Source of the DNA: Gentiana macrophylla
Taxonomy: Eukaryota > Streptophyta > Magnoliopsida > Gentianales > Gentianaceae
Reading direction: 5' to 3'
DNA length: 64,000 bases
Assembly (NCBI GenBank): GCA_026214975.1
Contig: CM047805.1
Location: 187,489,333-187,553,332 of the forward strand
Below the pieces are notes generated by a model. It saw only the letters and a program-made list of their open reading frames with translations. It was not told the origin of the DNA and did no database searches. Shown in pieces: positions 11,459 to 21,042 of this stretch (position 1 is the stretch's first letter; each line of letters starts with the position of its first letter). A program made the translations under genes and the position numbers.

Positions 11459-11928
11459 TGGTTAGTTATGCTCCAGCTGCTCCTTGTTTTTCTTGACTGG
11501 ACCTTGCTCATTCTCACCAGTTGAAGGAGTTTCATGAAGAACATTGGATACCTGCTGCACTTTTTCCTGCTTTTTCAGGCTTTATAGTTGGAGAAACAAA
11601 GTCAAGGTTCCTTTTGGTAAATGGGCTAGACCTAGAAACTTGTCCAACAGCATGTTCATCTTCTATCTCTTTTAGCACTTTAGCTGCAGCTGGGGTAAAA
11701 ATCTGTTTCTCATTTGGGTTATCACCCTTGACATCCATCTCGGTTAGTAGAGCATGAGGATCAACATTTTTTTCACATGAAGAGCATTGTATATTTTGAT
11801 TGCTACATATCGAACAGTCTGAGCAGATGCACTTGCCTAGTCCTGTATTTCTTGCTTCTTTAGGAAACACGCAATTGTCAGTTTCTCTAACTCTATCTTC
11901 AGTTCTTCTTCAACTTGAAGTCCCTAAA
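11459..11928 (-). pseudogene. RPA-like C-terminal exon remnant (second Helitron-type copy)
   Basis: Read on the reverse strand, a TTTTAG acceptor near 11925 precedes GLQVEEELKIELEKL, which matches GLGVEDDLHAALDKL in the RPA-like gene at about 4269. This is followed by VRYVAIKIY (compare IRYAVVKTY). A tail with TKRNLDFVSP matches AKRTLDFMSM, and the last codons PVKKNKEQ match PVKKEKEA. A stop after KKQEIQD and a frame change near 11560 break it. Part of it reads open as a 112-aa ORF (11532-11870) with CxxC pairs (CICSDCSIC, CSSC). It is the 3' end of a second, more diverged Helitron RPA gene in opposite orientation. No helicase or Helitron terminus was found beside it. Confidence 0.7.
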
Positions 11929-12889
11929 ACATTAGCGCATCTATAAGAATGATTAATGTTTTGTGTATTCGTACATTGCGATATTGCGATATGTATTGAA
12001 ATTCAAAAATTCTTGATTGAGAAGAATCCAAACAAAAGAAAATAAATTGCTTTTTCGTTCATATGTTTACCTAAGACACAGAGTGAAGAAAGAGAATAAC
12101 TAATATGAGCAATAAACACAATGAAATTTGTGTTAAAGGGTGATGATATAAATAACCACGATCCTTATGGCACCATTTTCTCGACTTCGGAATAATTCGA
12201 TAGATAATGACCCCAATTACACGGTTAAACATGCAAAAAAGCGACACCGCCGACACAACGGACAAGCAGATGTTCAGGCGTAGATATAGGAGGTACTAAA
12301 AAGCAAAAAGTACCCAAAATAGAAGAGAGATTGAACATATCTTCTAAGAAATTTCTTGAGAAGCCAACACATCATATCTAGATGAAATCGGGAAGGACAG
12401 AAGCAGATGCCTGTTAAATCCATTGTAGGACACCGTCGATGAGCATGCACCAAAGGTAAACGGTGTTATTGTCTCAATAAGCGCGAATCGAAACCAATCC
12501 AATCAACCGCAGAACATGGCGCCATGGATGAGGAGAGACGGATAACGTTGCGGTGACATAGTCGAAGCATGCGGAGGCGAGGCAAGGCGTAGGGTTTTTC
12601 AATATTTTTTTGCTTATTTCTTTTACCGATATGTAAGGTGGGCTGTTTTATTTTGTATAAACGGCCCAAACCAAACAAAATCAGTACTTTTTTTCAAACT
12701 GGGAGGAATAAAACCCAGTATTTTTTTCAAACTGGGGCAGAAAAAAAAGCCCAGACGGAAAAATAAAATGCAAATGCCGTCGATGCGGCACAGTGGGTGA
12801 GCTTTTGCTCAAGCTTAGAAAGATACTATAAACACCCTCTGCACACACACCTGTTTTTTCCAACAGCAGTAAAATTGCCAAATATTCAG
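11929..12889. other. Intergenic, probably remnant Helitron DNA
   Basis: Possible upstream introns/exons of the reverse-strand RPA remnant, followed by unassigned sequence. The small ORFs at 12071-12265, 12466-12678 and 12681-12881 have no recognisable domain and are not called. Confidence 0.4.
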
Positions 12890-14330
12890 GAGTTCTTCTT
12901 CACAGAATGAACCTTAAACACTAACAAAGTTATTAGTTACACCATCCACCGCAAAAAAAATTCTAAACATCTTTAAAAAAAATAACTGAGAATCTGGTAA
13001 CAAATAACTATATAATTTTTTTTTTTTTACCAGAAACGAAAGATTTTATTATAAACTAAAAAACATATTACAACTGAACCAACGCAGGAAAATAACCGAA
13101 CAAATTCCGGATCACCACCAGCCTAGAGCTGGACCAACCATACGGAAACGAAAAGAGAAAAGACATGGGAAACCCACGTCGACCAAATTCTACCTCATTA
13201 GAGAGGATTTGATTTGGTAACATAATAAAATAGCCAATTTTGACCATAGCATATACTGACTTAAACAAACCTAAAAAGATAAACAACAACCCGGAATATT
13301 CAGCTATTACCGACCCGATCCAAGACACAGAGAACAAACAGATAATACATACAAACAACAGATAAACACCAATACACCAAACCCAGGAACCACCGATCAG
13401 GATGCCGAGAAAAGATCTATCACCCCTGCAAATAACACGGGTCGCCGGCAAGAGGGTGAAGAAACCAGATTTCGGTGATGGCGGCCTGGAAAACGGAACA
13501 GATAACAAAAACGCACAAGTCTTTCCCCCGTCGACATGCATCGAAGTCCATATCCTGATACCCATCTCTCTTGATATAAACCGTCGAAACACTATGAAAG
13601 AACCAACTCCGGCCAGCAACCGGTTCTTTAAGCCAAAGAAAGATCCCAAGACCAAAGGCTAGCTGTGAGTTTTTCTAATCCAAACAATACAGAACAAAAG
13701 AGAATCGCCGGCCAGAAATTGCCGCCATCTTCGCCGGAAAAACAAGAGAAAAGTCTCAGATCTGGATTTATTTAAGACGAAAGAGGAAAGAACAAAAACA
13801 GATCTACAAAAATGAAAAGAAAAAACTATAAAAGGAAGGAAGAAGGCAGTGAGAGTGCAGGAAGAGAGGCGAGACTTTAAGGCGCGAAGGTTGATGTTTA
13901 GAGAGAAGGCAGAGAAAAAAAGGTTAGAGAGAGACGAGGAGCATATGTCAGTTATCAAATAACTATATAATTTATAATTCCTAAATGGAACCAACTGAAT
14001 AGACAGTAATAACAATTCATAATTATATTGTAGACCACACAACACATATAAAGGAACAAATTTATTGCCTCTGCTGCTGTAAACATCATTCTTTTCTTCT
14101 GTTACAGCCATTGTACCCTTCAAATATAACAAAAACTAAAATGACCATCAAGATTACATAAATAATATCCTCACACCACTCCGAAATATCTAAATAGCTC
14201 ACTAGAAAATTAAAACAATAGATAATAAATAATAATAATACAATTCGGTAAACCACAAATAGAAAGAAAAGAAAGACCTTAGCTAGCCTAGCCTAGGCCA
14301 GTGCAGTAATCTGCTAACATGCATGCCCAA
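12890..14330 (-). other. 3' flank of F-box copy B, interrupted by a LINE-like insertion
   Basis: The phrase CACAGAATGAACCTTAAACA near 12901 and the phrase GTAGACCACACAACACA near 14031 match the 3' flanks of copies A, D and H in the same order. The flank is split by the 937-bp insertion at 13019-13955. This shows that the whole duplication unit, not only the coding region, is present here. Confidence 0.7.
13019..13955 (-). mobile_element. Non-LTR (LINE-like) retrotransposon derivative, reverse orientation
   Basis: The insert is bounded by an 18-bp direct repeat CAAATAACTATATAATTT at 13001-13018 and 13956-13973. It carries a T-run at its left edge (a poly-A tail on the reverse strand). The right part, reverse-read, starts with CTCGTCTCTCTCTAACC and contains pyrimidine-rich leader-like DNA, as in plant LINE 5' regions. 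There is no reverse transcriptase, so it is an internally deleted or non-autonomous copy. The 195-aa and 157-aa reverse ORFs overlapping it show no known domain. The insertion event is certain from the TSD; the family is inferred. Confidence 0.8.
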
Positions 14331-14339
14331 ACTCATATG

Positions 14340-14656
14340 GCATTGTAGCTATCTATTAATCCAAACGCCCCTACGTACGTACCCCACCCTGACCTTGGTC
14401 GAGATACATTATTGCGTCCACGTGCGGCAAGGCAACCCTGTAACTCCCATCACCAAAGTAAATTAAATTTGGCTGTATAATCCCTGGAAATCTGTTGGCA
14501 TCGATCAACAGAGAATCCTTGATTACGTCCTAATTAAGAAAACAGATGAATTGCCCAAACTCGTGATAATGCTGTAGCTACGTACCTATGATCATGATGA
14601 GATTTTAAATCATAACGATAGCGAAAGAAGGGTGCAACTATCAATAATCTACCTCC
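14340..14656 (-). pseudogene. F-box/DUF295 copy B, 3' part
   Basis: Reverse-strand sequence aligns with the C-terminal DUF295 part of copies A and D: the AATAATCTACCTCCACAT phrase (VECGGRLL region), the ATGCTGTAGCTAC phrase, the CCTGGAAATCTGTTGGCATC phrase (NRFPG) and AAGTAAATTAAATTTGG (PNLIYF). It contains short duplications and deletions, for example CGTACGTACC, so no frame stays open. The gene is interrupted exactly at 14657-14661 (ACATT) by the LTR element; its other half is at 19134-19415. Confidence 0.85.
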
Positions 14657-14687
14657 ACATTTGATGTAGGGACATCCTAATCAGAAT

Positions 14688-14880
14688 AGAAAAATTTTAT
14701 GGTGCAACCGTTGTATGAAGGTTGTATCAAGTGGCATACTTTACCACCTTTCATTTCTAACCTCTCACACACGCCAAAAGTGTATTATGTGAAAGAGAGT
14801 TAAAATGAATGGGCTAAAAAGTATCTTGGCTTGCATCAACCTTCCTACAACCGTTAGCACTAATAAAATCACTCATCAAT
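14688..14880. mobile_element. Small MITE nested in the 5' LTR
   Basis: Absent from the otherwise matching 3' LTR. Its ends are imperfect inverted repeats of about 38 bp: ATTTTATGGTGCAACCGTTG at the left against the reverse complement ATTTTATTAGTGCTAACGGT at the right. Candidate target duplication is ATCAGAAT against ATCAAT, not clean enough to assign a superfamily. Confidence 0.75.
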
Positions 14881-14962
14881 TACCGTTATTATTGTTTTAA
14901 TTAGTGAGTAGCCTTTTGGGCCTTTTAAGTGTATTGATATTTACCTAAATGGGCTTTTTTGC

Positions 14963-14970
14963 TATAAATA
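14963..14970 (+). promoter_or_regulatory. TATA box in 5' LTR
   Basis: TATAAATA within GCTATAAATAGTC, conserved in the 3' LTR (CCTATAAATAGTC). The position about 120 bp before the LTR end fits an LTR promoter. Confidence 0.6.
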
Positions 14971-15091
14971 GTCTAAGTCTTTACTTGATAGGGTGGATTA
15001 TGTAATAATTGATACTCTTTTGAGTGAATTTTCCTAAGAGCTTGGATTAGCTCTTGTGTTGTCTCTTTCGTTATAAGCGCATTCTCGTTAT

Positions 15092-15106
15092 TTGGTATCG
15101 AGAGCC
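15092..15106 (+). other. Primer-binding site
   Basis: TTGGTATCGAGAGCC directly after the 5' LTR differs by one inserted G from TGGTATCAGAGCC, the initiator tRNA-Met complement used by many plant LTR elements. Confidence 0.7.
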
Positions 15107-15308
15107 TTGGTTTCTCCTTGGTTCCGCTGATGGCAAGTCACGATCGAAGCTTGCCCGGTTCTTCGGCGCAGATTGAGATCCGAAGTCCGCCGGGATCTTT
15201 GTGGAAGCGCGGCTTTGATGAAGCCAAGCTCGACGGACGCCCGCTTGGGGCGAGACTTTCCTCGTACCTTTATGCAGTGAAGTCGGCCAAAAGCTTTTAC
15301 GTTCACCG

Positions 15309-15752
15309 TTGCTTGGATTCAAGACAAGGTACCTTCACGAGAGACAATGGGTTATCCAAGCAACAAACTCATCAAAGGTTCACTTTTCTTTGGGTCGTAC
15401 ACTTCCAAACCTGAAGTGGAGTTGCCGACCTTTGATGGATCTTCACTTAAATTTGGATTTTTGGATTGGATCGACGCTTTTCGAGGACTATTATGAGACA
15501 ATGAATCTTTACGAGGCTATCAAATGTAAATTGGTTGCTTCTACGTTAAAGGGTGAAGCACGATTATGGTGGAAAGAGCTACAAAACCATAGATTGTTAG
15601 AAGGTAAGAACTTAATTACTTCTTGGCCAAGAATGAGTAAGCTTTTGATCAAGAAATTCTTGCACACCTCTCGTTTGACATATTTCTACAAGCAAGAGAC
15701 GGCGATAACGTCAGACCCACCAAGTGTTCGACATAATTCCTCAACCAATTAA
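15309..15752 (+). pseudogene. Retrotransposon gag-like fragment
   Basis: The peptide has the Retrotrans_gag pattern: FEDYYETMNLYEAIKCKL, then LKGEARLWWKELQ and SWPRMSKLLIKKF. That is the capsid-type helical domain of Ty3-like Gag proteins. The start of the frame is arbitrary, and the reading breaks after the KKF block, where the 290-bp duplication begins. No zinc knuckle or protease follows. Confidence 0.65.
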
Positions 15753-16230
15753 TCAAGCCCGACAAATGAAGGAAATGTGGAGCACACCAACTTCTTGATG
15801 AAATGTCCATCGAAATCGATAACTGACCAAGTGAGAATTGTATGCATGATTTATCAAATGGACTCTACCACACTCCGGCAACTATCGAAAGTGATGCGGC
15901 GGCCGGCGATTGAAAGGAAATATACTAGGGAAGAAGCAAATTAAGCGGCGGCGAAGACTCTCTCGTTGACATATTTCTACAAGCAAAAGATCGCGATAAC
16001 GTGCAGCCCACCAAGTGTTCGACGAAATTCCTCAACCAATTAATCAAGCCCGACAAATGAAGGAAATGTGGAGCACACCAACTTCTCGATGAAATGTCCA
16101 TCGAGAATCGATAATGACCAAGTGAGAATTGTATGCATGATTTATCAAATGGACTCTACCACACTCCGGCAACTATCGAAAGTGATGCGTGAAGGCGATT
16201 GAAAGGAAATATACTAGGGAAGAAGCAAAG
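15668..16230. repeat. Direct tandem duplication, two copies offset by 292 bp
   Basis: Copy 1 (15668-15945) and copy 2 (15960-16230) share CTCTCGTTTGACATATTTC-like starts, the block AATTCCTCAACCAATTAATC, and end in AAATATACTAGGGAAGAAGC. They differ by small indels, notably GCGGCGGCCGGCG against GCGTGAAGGCG. The sequence derives from the gag to nucleocapsid region and is non-coding in its present form. Confidence 0.9.
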
Positions 16231-16943
16231 AGCACTAGAGATGAAAACAAAGAGGTTGCTTCAAATGAGAATTTTATTGTTGAGCAATCAAGGAAATGGT
16301 TGAGGTGAAATCTTCCAAGTGTTCGACAAAAGTCCCTTTGAGCCATACATCAACAAACATGATGGGGAAAATGATCAACGGCCTCGTATGGTGTATGGGC
16401 TAATTTACAAGACAACGGCATCGAAACTTGAAGAAATCTACACCATATACTAGCCTTATGGAAGAATCTGATCTAGAATGCCCACCATCAATCCGAAAAC
16501 GCTGTTTCAAGGCTGTCACTCTTACATGCCCAAATTTTGAGTATAGGAAGGTTGAGGAAAAGTCCATTGATAACTAGATTGAAGCAGAGTTAACTGAGCT
16601 GGAAATACAAACTGATGTAAGGCTTGGTCAGGTGAAGATTGTTCTTTTTGAGGACCATGAAGTTGGAGTTGAACATGAAGCTACAAATATAACTAAAGAT
16701 TTAAATGTTGGCTCTCACGTAGTTTATATATCTACTGTTCTCAAGGTTTTGAGTGACGATTTTCAAGCAGGCAATGCATTTTCTGTTTTCAAAGAAGTGC
16801 TGGAAATGGGCCCGTATGATGTCGATTTCCTTGCTAACAATATGATAATGCGTAATTTTGATCCTTGAGGCACGTGGAAATGGAATAGGAGTGATGGACA
16901 ACGACAATTAAAATTTCTGGTTTGTCTTGTCCTTAACTTATGG
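16231..16943 (+). other. Unassigned retrotransposon interior with a 78-aa ORF
   Basis: The ORF 16632-16868 (begins MKIVLFEDHEVGVEHEAT) has no domain I recognise. Because it is followed closely by the long host-like frame it could be its upstream part, but a stop at 16866 separates them. Confidence 0.35.
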
Positions 16944-18516
16944 TTGGTGGAAAATGTTTACCCACATCAGTGTTCTATTTTTGGCAATTGTTTTTGTCCC
17001 AGCTGGTCTATGGCAATTGAGGAACAGCATAAACTCCAAGTAGATAAAAGCCGCCAGTTAGAAAAATCAAGTCTTGTTGACATGATTAAGACTTTATATG
17101 TTGGGTCCGATTTGCTTTATGTTGGTTCTTGGCACCGCTATTTTCAAAGGATAATTCAAAGTTTGACATTGAGTCCATCCTTGTCTTGCCTAGTACCAGA
17201 TTCTATGAGCAATTTCCCCCTACCTTACATGAAGCCTTGGAAGAATATATTGGCCAACCATCAGCATTGTAACTTTAAAGTTGGCATGTGCATGTTTATG
17301 GCAAACGAAATATCTAACACATTAGTTACATCTCATTCATCTCTTTCGCAATGGAATTTGCGTGTTAATTATCAGTACCACAAGTCCCCTCACATAGATC
17401 CAGAGGTCATTATACAACTGCTTTCAAAAGTGATTAAAACATTGGCGTCAATCAAGGAATTGGTGGACCTTACGACGTGTTGGAGAATTGGGTTCATTCG
17501 GAAAGCTGGCACTGTATCTGGTGGCGCTAATGTTATTTGGCACTCAACGCGAATAAAAAAAACACGGGTCGTGATTTTATTTGATCCGGGTGGTTGTCCT
17601 AGTTATCAGAGAAATGGAGAAGCAGTTTCACTTGTTATTGGGAATATTTCTAGTTTGTATTCCGAAATCGGGACGCTACCGAAGGAACAGGAGAAATTGT
17701 TGGTGAAGTATGCATCAAAATGCAGAAGGTTGGGCTACGATGAACTTCTGTCAACAACATCCAACTTCAAGGATTCCATTTCAAGTGCAACCATGGATTC
17801 TTCCAATGGAGTTGCAGGTATGCTCACAATTTGTGATACCTTTGATTGCGGTGATCGATTGAAACTTGGGGCAAGAAGTGTTGAAGAAGCAGCATCTTGG
17901 ATTTGTACATCCAAATATACAACTTTAAAGGGGGAACATAACCAAGTTGTTGCTAATAATTCCTTATTTGGAGCACAACCTCTGAGTTCACATTGCTCCA
18001 GTCAAAATAACTTCAGAGTTGTAGTTAAAGCAAGAGATGCAATGGCTTGTGATATACTTACTCTGTTTATATGGATGATTTTTGGCCATCATGACGGCCC
18101 CATGTTGCATAAGGAAGCTAAGTTTAATGGGAGTTGGAACAAGCATTTTGCCATAATGGCTATTGGAGTAGTTGATGCTTCTTTTGAAATCAATTTCCAA
18201 ACAAGTGTGTCCCTTGGCACTTTAAGAGGACTTGTGTTTCAACAAGGGAAATGTTATTGAACAACTTGATAGTCACAAGAATATAATTCATGATTTGTTG
18301 CACTATAACTGGCTACCATGGGATATGCAGCCAAAGGATCTTTTTTTAAAGCAGTATTGGGGAAGGGAAGATGATGCTACACACATATTCTTCACCAATG
18401 CTATGTGTATAATTGGCGAACATGACGAGGTGCTCGAAGAATATTGGCAATGCAGTCTTCAAACGGATATCGGCCTCAATTTAACTCGTGGACGAGTTAT
18501 TCCATGGGAGGGTTAG
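16944..18516 (+). pseudogene. Captured EDR2-like (PH-START) gene segment, intron-less
   Basis: A 438-aa frame (16944-18260) overlaps a 94-aa frame (18232-18516). The last third matches EDR2-type plant proteins (PH, START and DUF1336 domains). LKLGARSVEEAASWI is the end of a PH domain. IFGHHDGPMLHKEAK, AIMAIGVVDASFEI and SLGTLRG are the START beginning. In the second frame VIEQLDSHKNIIHDLL and WLPWDMQPKDLFLKQYWGRE followed by DDATHIFF continue START. One frame change at about 18240 joins them. There is no intron where such genes normally have many, which suggests capture from mRNA. The first 290 residues of the frame (16944-17815) are not recognised. Whether it is translated is unknown; it lacks the DUF1336 end. 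Confidence 0.75.
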
Positions 18517-18756
18517 AATGATGCGAACAATGTTAATGTGGGAAGAAAACTCATCATGGTGGATGTAATTGGAATTATAATGAGCTCATGTGTGAATACT
18601 TTGTGCAAGAATAGATAATCAAGGGAGCCTTTGAAATTGTTTTACAAAGTGGTGAATGAGCTTGACCCACCAATAGATCTTGATAGTGCTTGCGAGGCCT
18701 CAATGTGGATCCTACGAGTTAGCTCATGGACGAGCTTTTGAGGAGGAGGGATGGAC

Positions 18757-18992
18757 TGATTAGGGACATCCTAATCAGAATTACCGTTATTATTGTTTTA
18801 ATTAGTGAGTAGCCTTTTGGGCCTTTTAAGTGTATTGGTATTTACCTAAATGAGCTTTTTAGCCTATAAATAGTCTAAGTCTTTACTTGATAAGGTGGAT
18901 TATGTAATAATTGATACTCTTTTGAGTGAATTTTCCTAAGAGCTTGGATTAACTCTTGTGTTGTCTCTTTCGTTATAGCGCATTCTACGTTA
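18757..18992 (+). repeat. 3' LTR
   Basis: Starts TGATTAGGGACATCC after the purine-rich tract GAGGAGGAGGGATGGAC (a likely polypurine tract) and ends CATTCTACGTTA, followed by TSD ACATT at 18993-18997. It is the empty-site reference for the MITE in the 5' LTR. Confidence 0.9.
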
Positions 18993-19133
18993 ACATTCCT
19001 CTGTACACAGCTCAAAAACTTGCATTTGAGATTGAGATTGGATTCGGGAAAGCCATGGTGGTGTTTAGGATTGGCATCAGGAAAGAGTTCGGGATTGGTT
19101 TCAGTGGCTGGATAACTTGCGTTTGCTGTCTGT

Positions 19134-19415
19134 CTAGGACTGGATTCTCCTCTCAGTCATCTCCTCCATCTTGCTTTTCCTCTGAATTACCATCTCATTG
19201 TTCTTCTTCTGGTGGATCTCATAGTCATTGCTGTCGCTATCATCATCGCTGTCGGGGATCTGGTAGTTCTCGTCCACCTCATAGTCCACGTAGTTCTCGT
19301 CGATCTCGTTCTTGTCAATCTCATCGTCATAGTCGATCTCAATCTGGTGGAGCATCAACAATGGAAGTACAATCAAGGCTACAGTGCTTCCAGGTAAAGC
19401 ACACCAATCCGCCAT
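19134..19415 (-). pseudogene. F-box/DUF295 copy B, 5' part
   Basis: Reverse strand: ATG at 19413-19415 begins MADWCALPGSTVALI, the F-box start. It then jumps to VLPLLMLHQIEID, so the rest of the F-box helices (about 35 residues) are deleted. An acidic stretch rich in D and E (DYDDEIDKNEIDENYVDYE) follows, then a stop after RRIQS. The frame does not reach the DUF295 domain. It is separated from its 3' half (14340-14656) by the LTR element. The sequence between 18998 and about 19133 does not align with other copies. Confidence 0.8.
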
Positions 19416-19528
19416 AGCTAATACCTTTATAATCAAAGAGGAACAATCTCCAATTTGTCGACAATACTATTACTGCTACACGATGATATGGGTTTTCAAA
19501 GGGTTTTTTTAAAGGATATTTGTTTATA

Positions 19529-19618
19529 GGGCTAATTATTTAAAATGACTGATTTTCAACTTATTAGGGGTAATAGGATACTCCGAAATCTTATTTAGTT
19601 ATAAAGACATTCTAATTT
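19529..19618 (+). repeat. Left terminal inverted repeat of the Pack-MULE-like element
   Basis: Begins GGGCTAATTATTT and ends TCTAATTT. Pairs with 22150-22239. Confidence 0.85.
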
Positions 19619-19939
19619 CAAGTGGATAAAGAAGAAGAAGGAAAAAAAGGAAGGAGAAAAAAATAAAAAAAAAAAGAGAAGCTACTTTGGATAGCTTTGG
19701 ATGGAGGAAAAAAAAAAAAAATGCGATGATGTTTGGTTGTTTTTTTTTTTTTTTTTTTTTTTTAATTCACCATATTTCTAAAGGTTATATATTTTGATCT
19801 AAAACTCAGATTGTAAATTTTTTTCACTAAAATTCATATTTTTCCGTCTTCTTTATTCTAAAATCAAATTTGATATTTTTTCCGACTAAATTTCATAAAA
19901 TCGATTTTTTCTTCATAAATATCGACGTGACATATTGAT

Positions 19940-20215
19940 CACCGTCATGCATTGACCACATACCCCGATGCATTGACCACCGGGATCCATTAACCACCCA
20001 GATGCATTGACCGCCGCGATTCATTGACTACCCTGATGTATTGACCGCTGCGATCCATTGTCAACTTTGATCAGTGACATTTCATTGTAACGATTTATGC
20101 AACGATGTCTCATTGTAGCCATTTATGCAGTGACTTCTTATTGTACCGATCTATGCAGTGACATCTTATTGTATCGAACTATGCAGTGGCGTTTTATTGT
20201 AACGATTTATGCATA
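19940..20215. repeat. Two minisatellite arrays in the Pack-MULE
   Basis: From about 19940 to 20060 a unit like GATGCATTGACCACC repeats about seven times at 18-20 bp spacing. From about 20075 to 20215 a second unit of about 32 bp containing TTATGCAGTGAC and TTATTGTA repeats five times. Copies are degenerate and non-coding. Confidence 0.8.
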
Positions 20216-20451
20216 CATTTTGTTATAAAAATTTGCCTTTAAACCAAAAGAAACAAAGAAATACAGTTATTTTACAAAGTTATCGAATATTTAAACCAAC
20301 ACTAATCAAATGAACCAACACCAATCAAATATTTAAAGATATCAAAGAAATAAAGTTATTTTACAAAATTACCAAATTGGTATATCAAATAGTATATGCA
20401 GTGACATCAATATCATTGCATCAATTCTCTAATTGTAAAAACAGTCGTCAA

Positions 20452-20571
20452 ATGTCATTGCAACAGAGGTCAATGCCATTGCTTCAGACATCAATGTCAC
20501 TGTATGATTCAGCAATGTCACTGCATAAGTCATCAATGTCCCTGCATCAGTCATCAATGTCACTTCATCAA
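20452..20571. repeat. 21-bp minisatellite, short array
   Basis: About five or six degenerate copies of CATCAATGTCACTGCATAAGT. The array is a shorter relative of 20688-20918. Confidence 0.85.
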
Positions 20572-21024
20572 GTAGCATGTAAATCAGAAAAATATTCTTA
20601 CTTCGGTAGTTCTTGAGCTTACACTTCTTTGTCAAAAGGCATCAAAACCATTAAAAACAGAGCATGCTAAGCAAATGCTACATCAGTCATCAATGTCACT
20701 GCATAAGTCATCAATGTCACTGCATCAGACATCAATGTCACTGCATAAGTCATCAATGTCCTTGTATCAGACATCAATGTCACTGCATAAGTCATCAATG
20801 TCACTGCATAAGTCATCAATGTCCCTGCATCAGACATCAATGTCACTGCATAAGTCAGCAATGTCACTGCATAAGTCATCAATGTCCCTGCATCAATCAT
20901 CAATGTCACTCCATCAAGTAGCATGTAAATCAGAAAAATATTTCTTACTTCGCTAGTTCTTGAGCTTACACTTCTTTGTCAAAAGGCATCAAAACCATTA
21001 AAAACAGAGCATGCTAAGCAAATG
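20552..21024. repeat. Direct duplication of array flank
   Basis: The segment 20552-20677 (last repeat plus about 105 bp of unique DNA, ending AAGCAAATG) is repeated at 20898-21024 with only a few differences. The second 21-bp array lies between the copies, so array and flank were duplicated together. Confidence 0.9.
20688..20918. repeat. 21-bp minisatellite, about 11 copies
   Basis: Unit CATCAATGTCACTGCATAAGT with variants CCTGCATCAGA and CTTGTATCAGA. As the unit is a multiple of three with no stops, three frames stay open across it; these frames are not genes. There are no spacers, so it is not a CRISPR array. Confidence 0.95.
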
Positions 21025-21042
21025 ACAAATAGTAGCACTTAC

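Larger units (their letters stand above)
14662..15090 (+). repeat. 5' LTR (with nested MITE)
   Basis: Starts TGATGTAGGGACATCC and ends CATTCTCGTTA. It matches 18757-18992 except for a 190-bp insertion between CAGAAT (14681-14686) and TACCG (about 14882). Confidence 0.9.
14662..18992 (+). mobile_element. LTR retrotransposon with gag remnant and captured host sequence
   Basis: Bounded by the 5-bp target duplication ACATT (14657-14661 and 18993-18997) and by two related LTRs. The 5' LTR is 429 bp because of a nested MITE; the 3' LTR is 236 bp. LTRs run TG...TA rather than TG...CA. A primer-binding site resembling initiator tRNA-Met complement lies at 15092-15106. The interior has a gag-like segment, a tandem 290-bp duplication and a long host-derived reading frame, but no protease, reverse transcriptase or integrase that I can recognise. 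It is therefore non-autonomous. It inserted into F-box copy B. Confidence 0.9.

Noticed and set aside
13068..14132. Two reverse ORFs of 195 and 157 aa
   Set aside because: They overlap a LINE-like insertion and its T-rich leader; composition is low-complexity and no domain is visible.
15071..15414. Several short ORFs just after the 5' LTR
   Set aside because: They cover the PBS and leader of the LTR element in conflicting frames.
20688..20918. CRISPR-like array
   Set aside because: The repeats are directly adjacent without spacers, the genome is a plant's, and no cas genes exist.
20664..20956. Three overlapping open frames (for example MLHQSSMSLHKSS... and its reverse)
   Set aside because: They arise because the 21-bp repeat has no stop in several frames. 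No start context, no homology.
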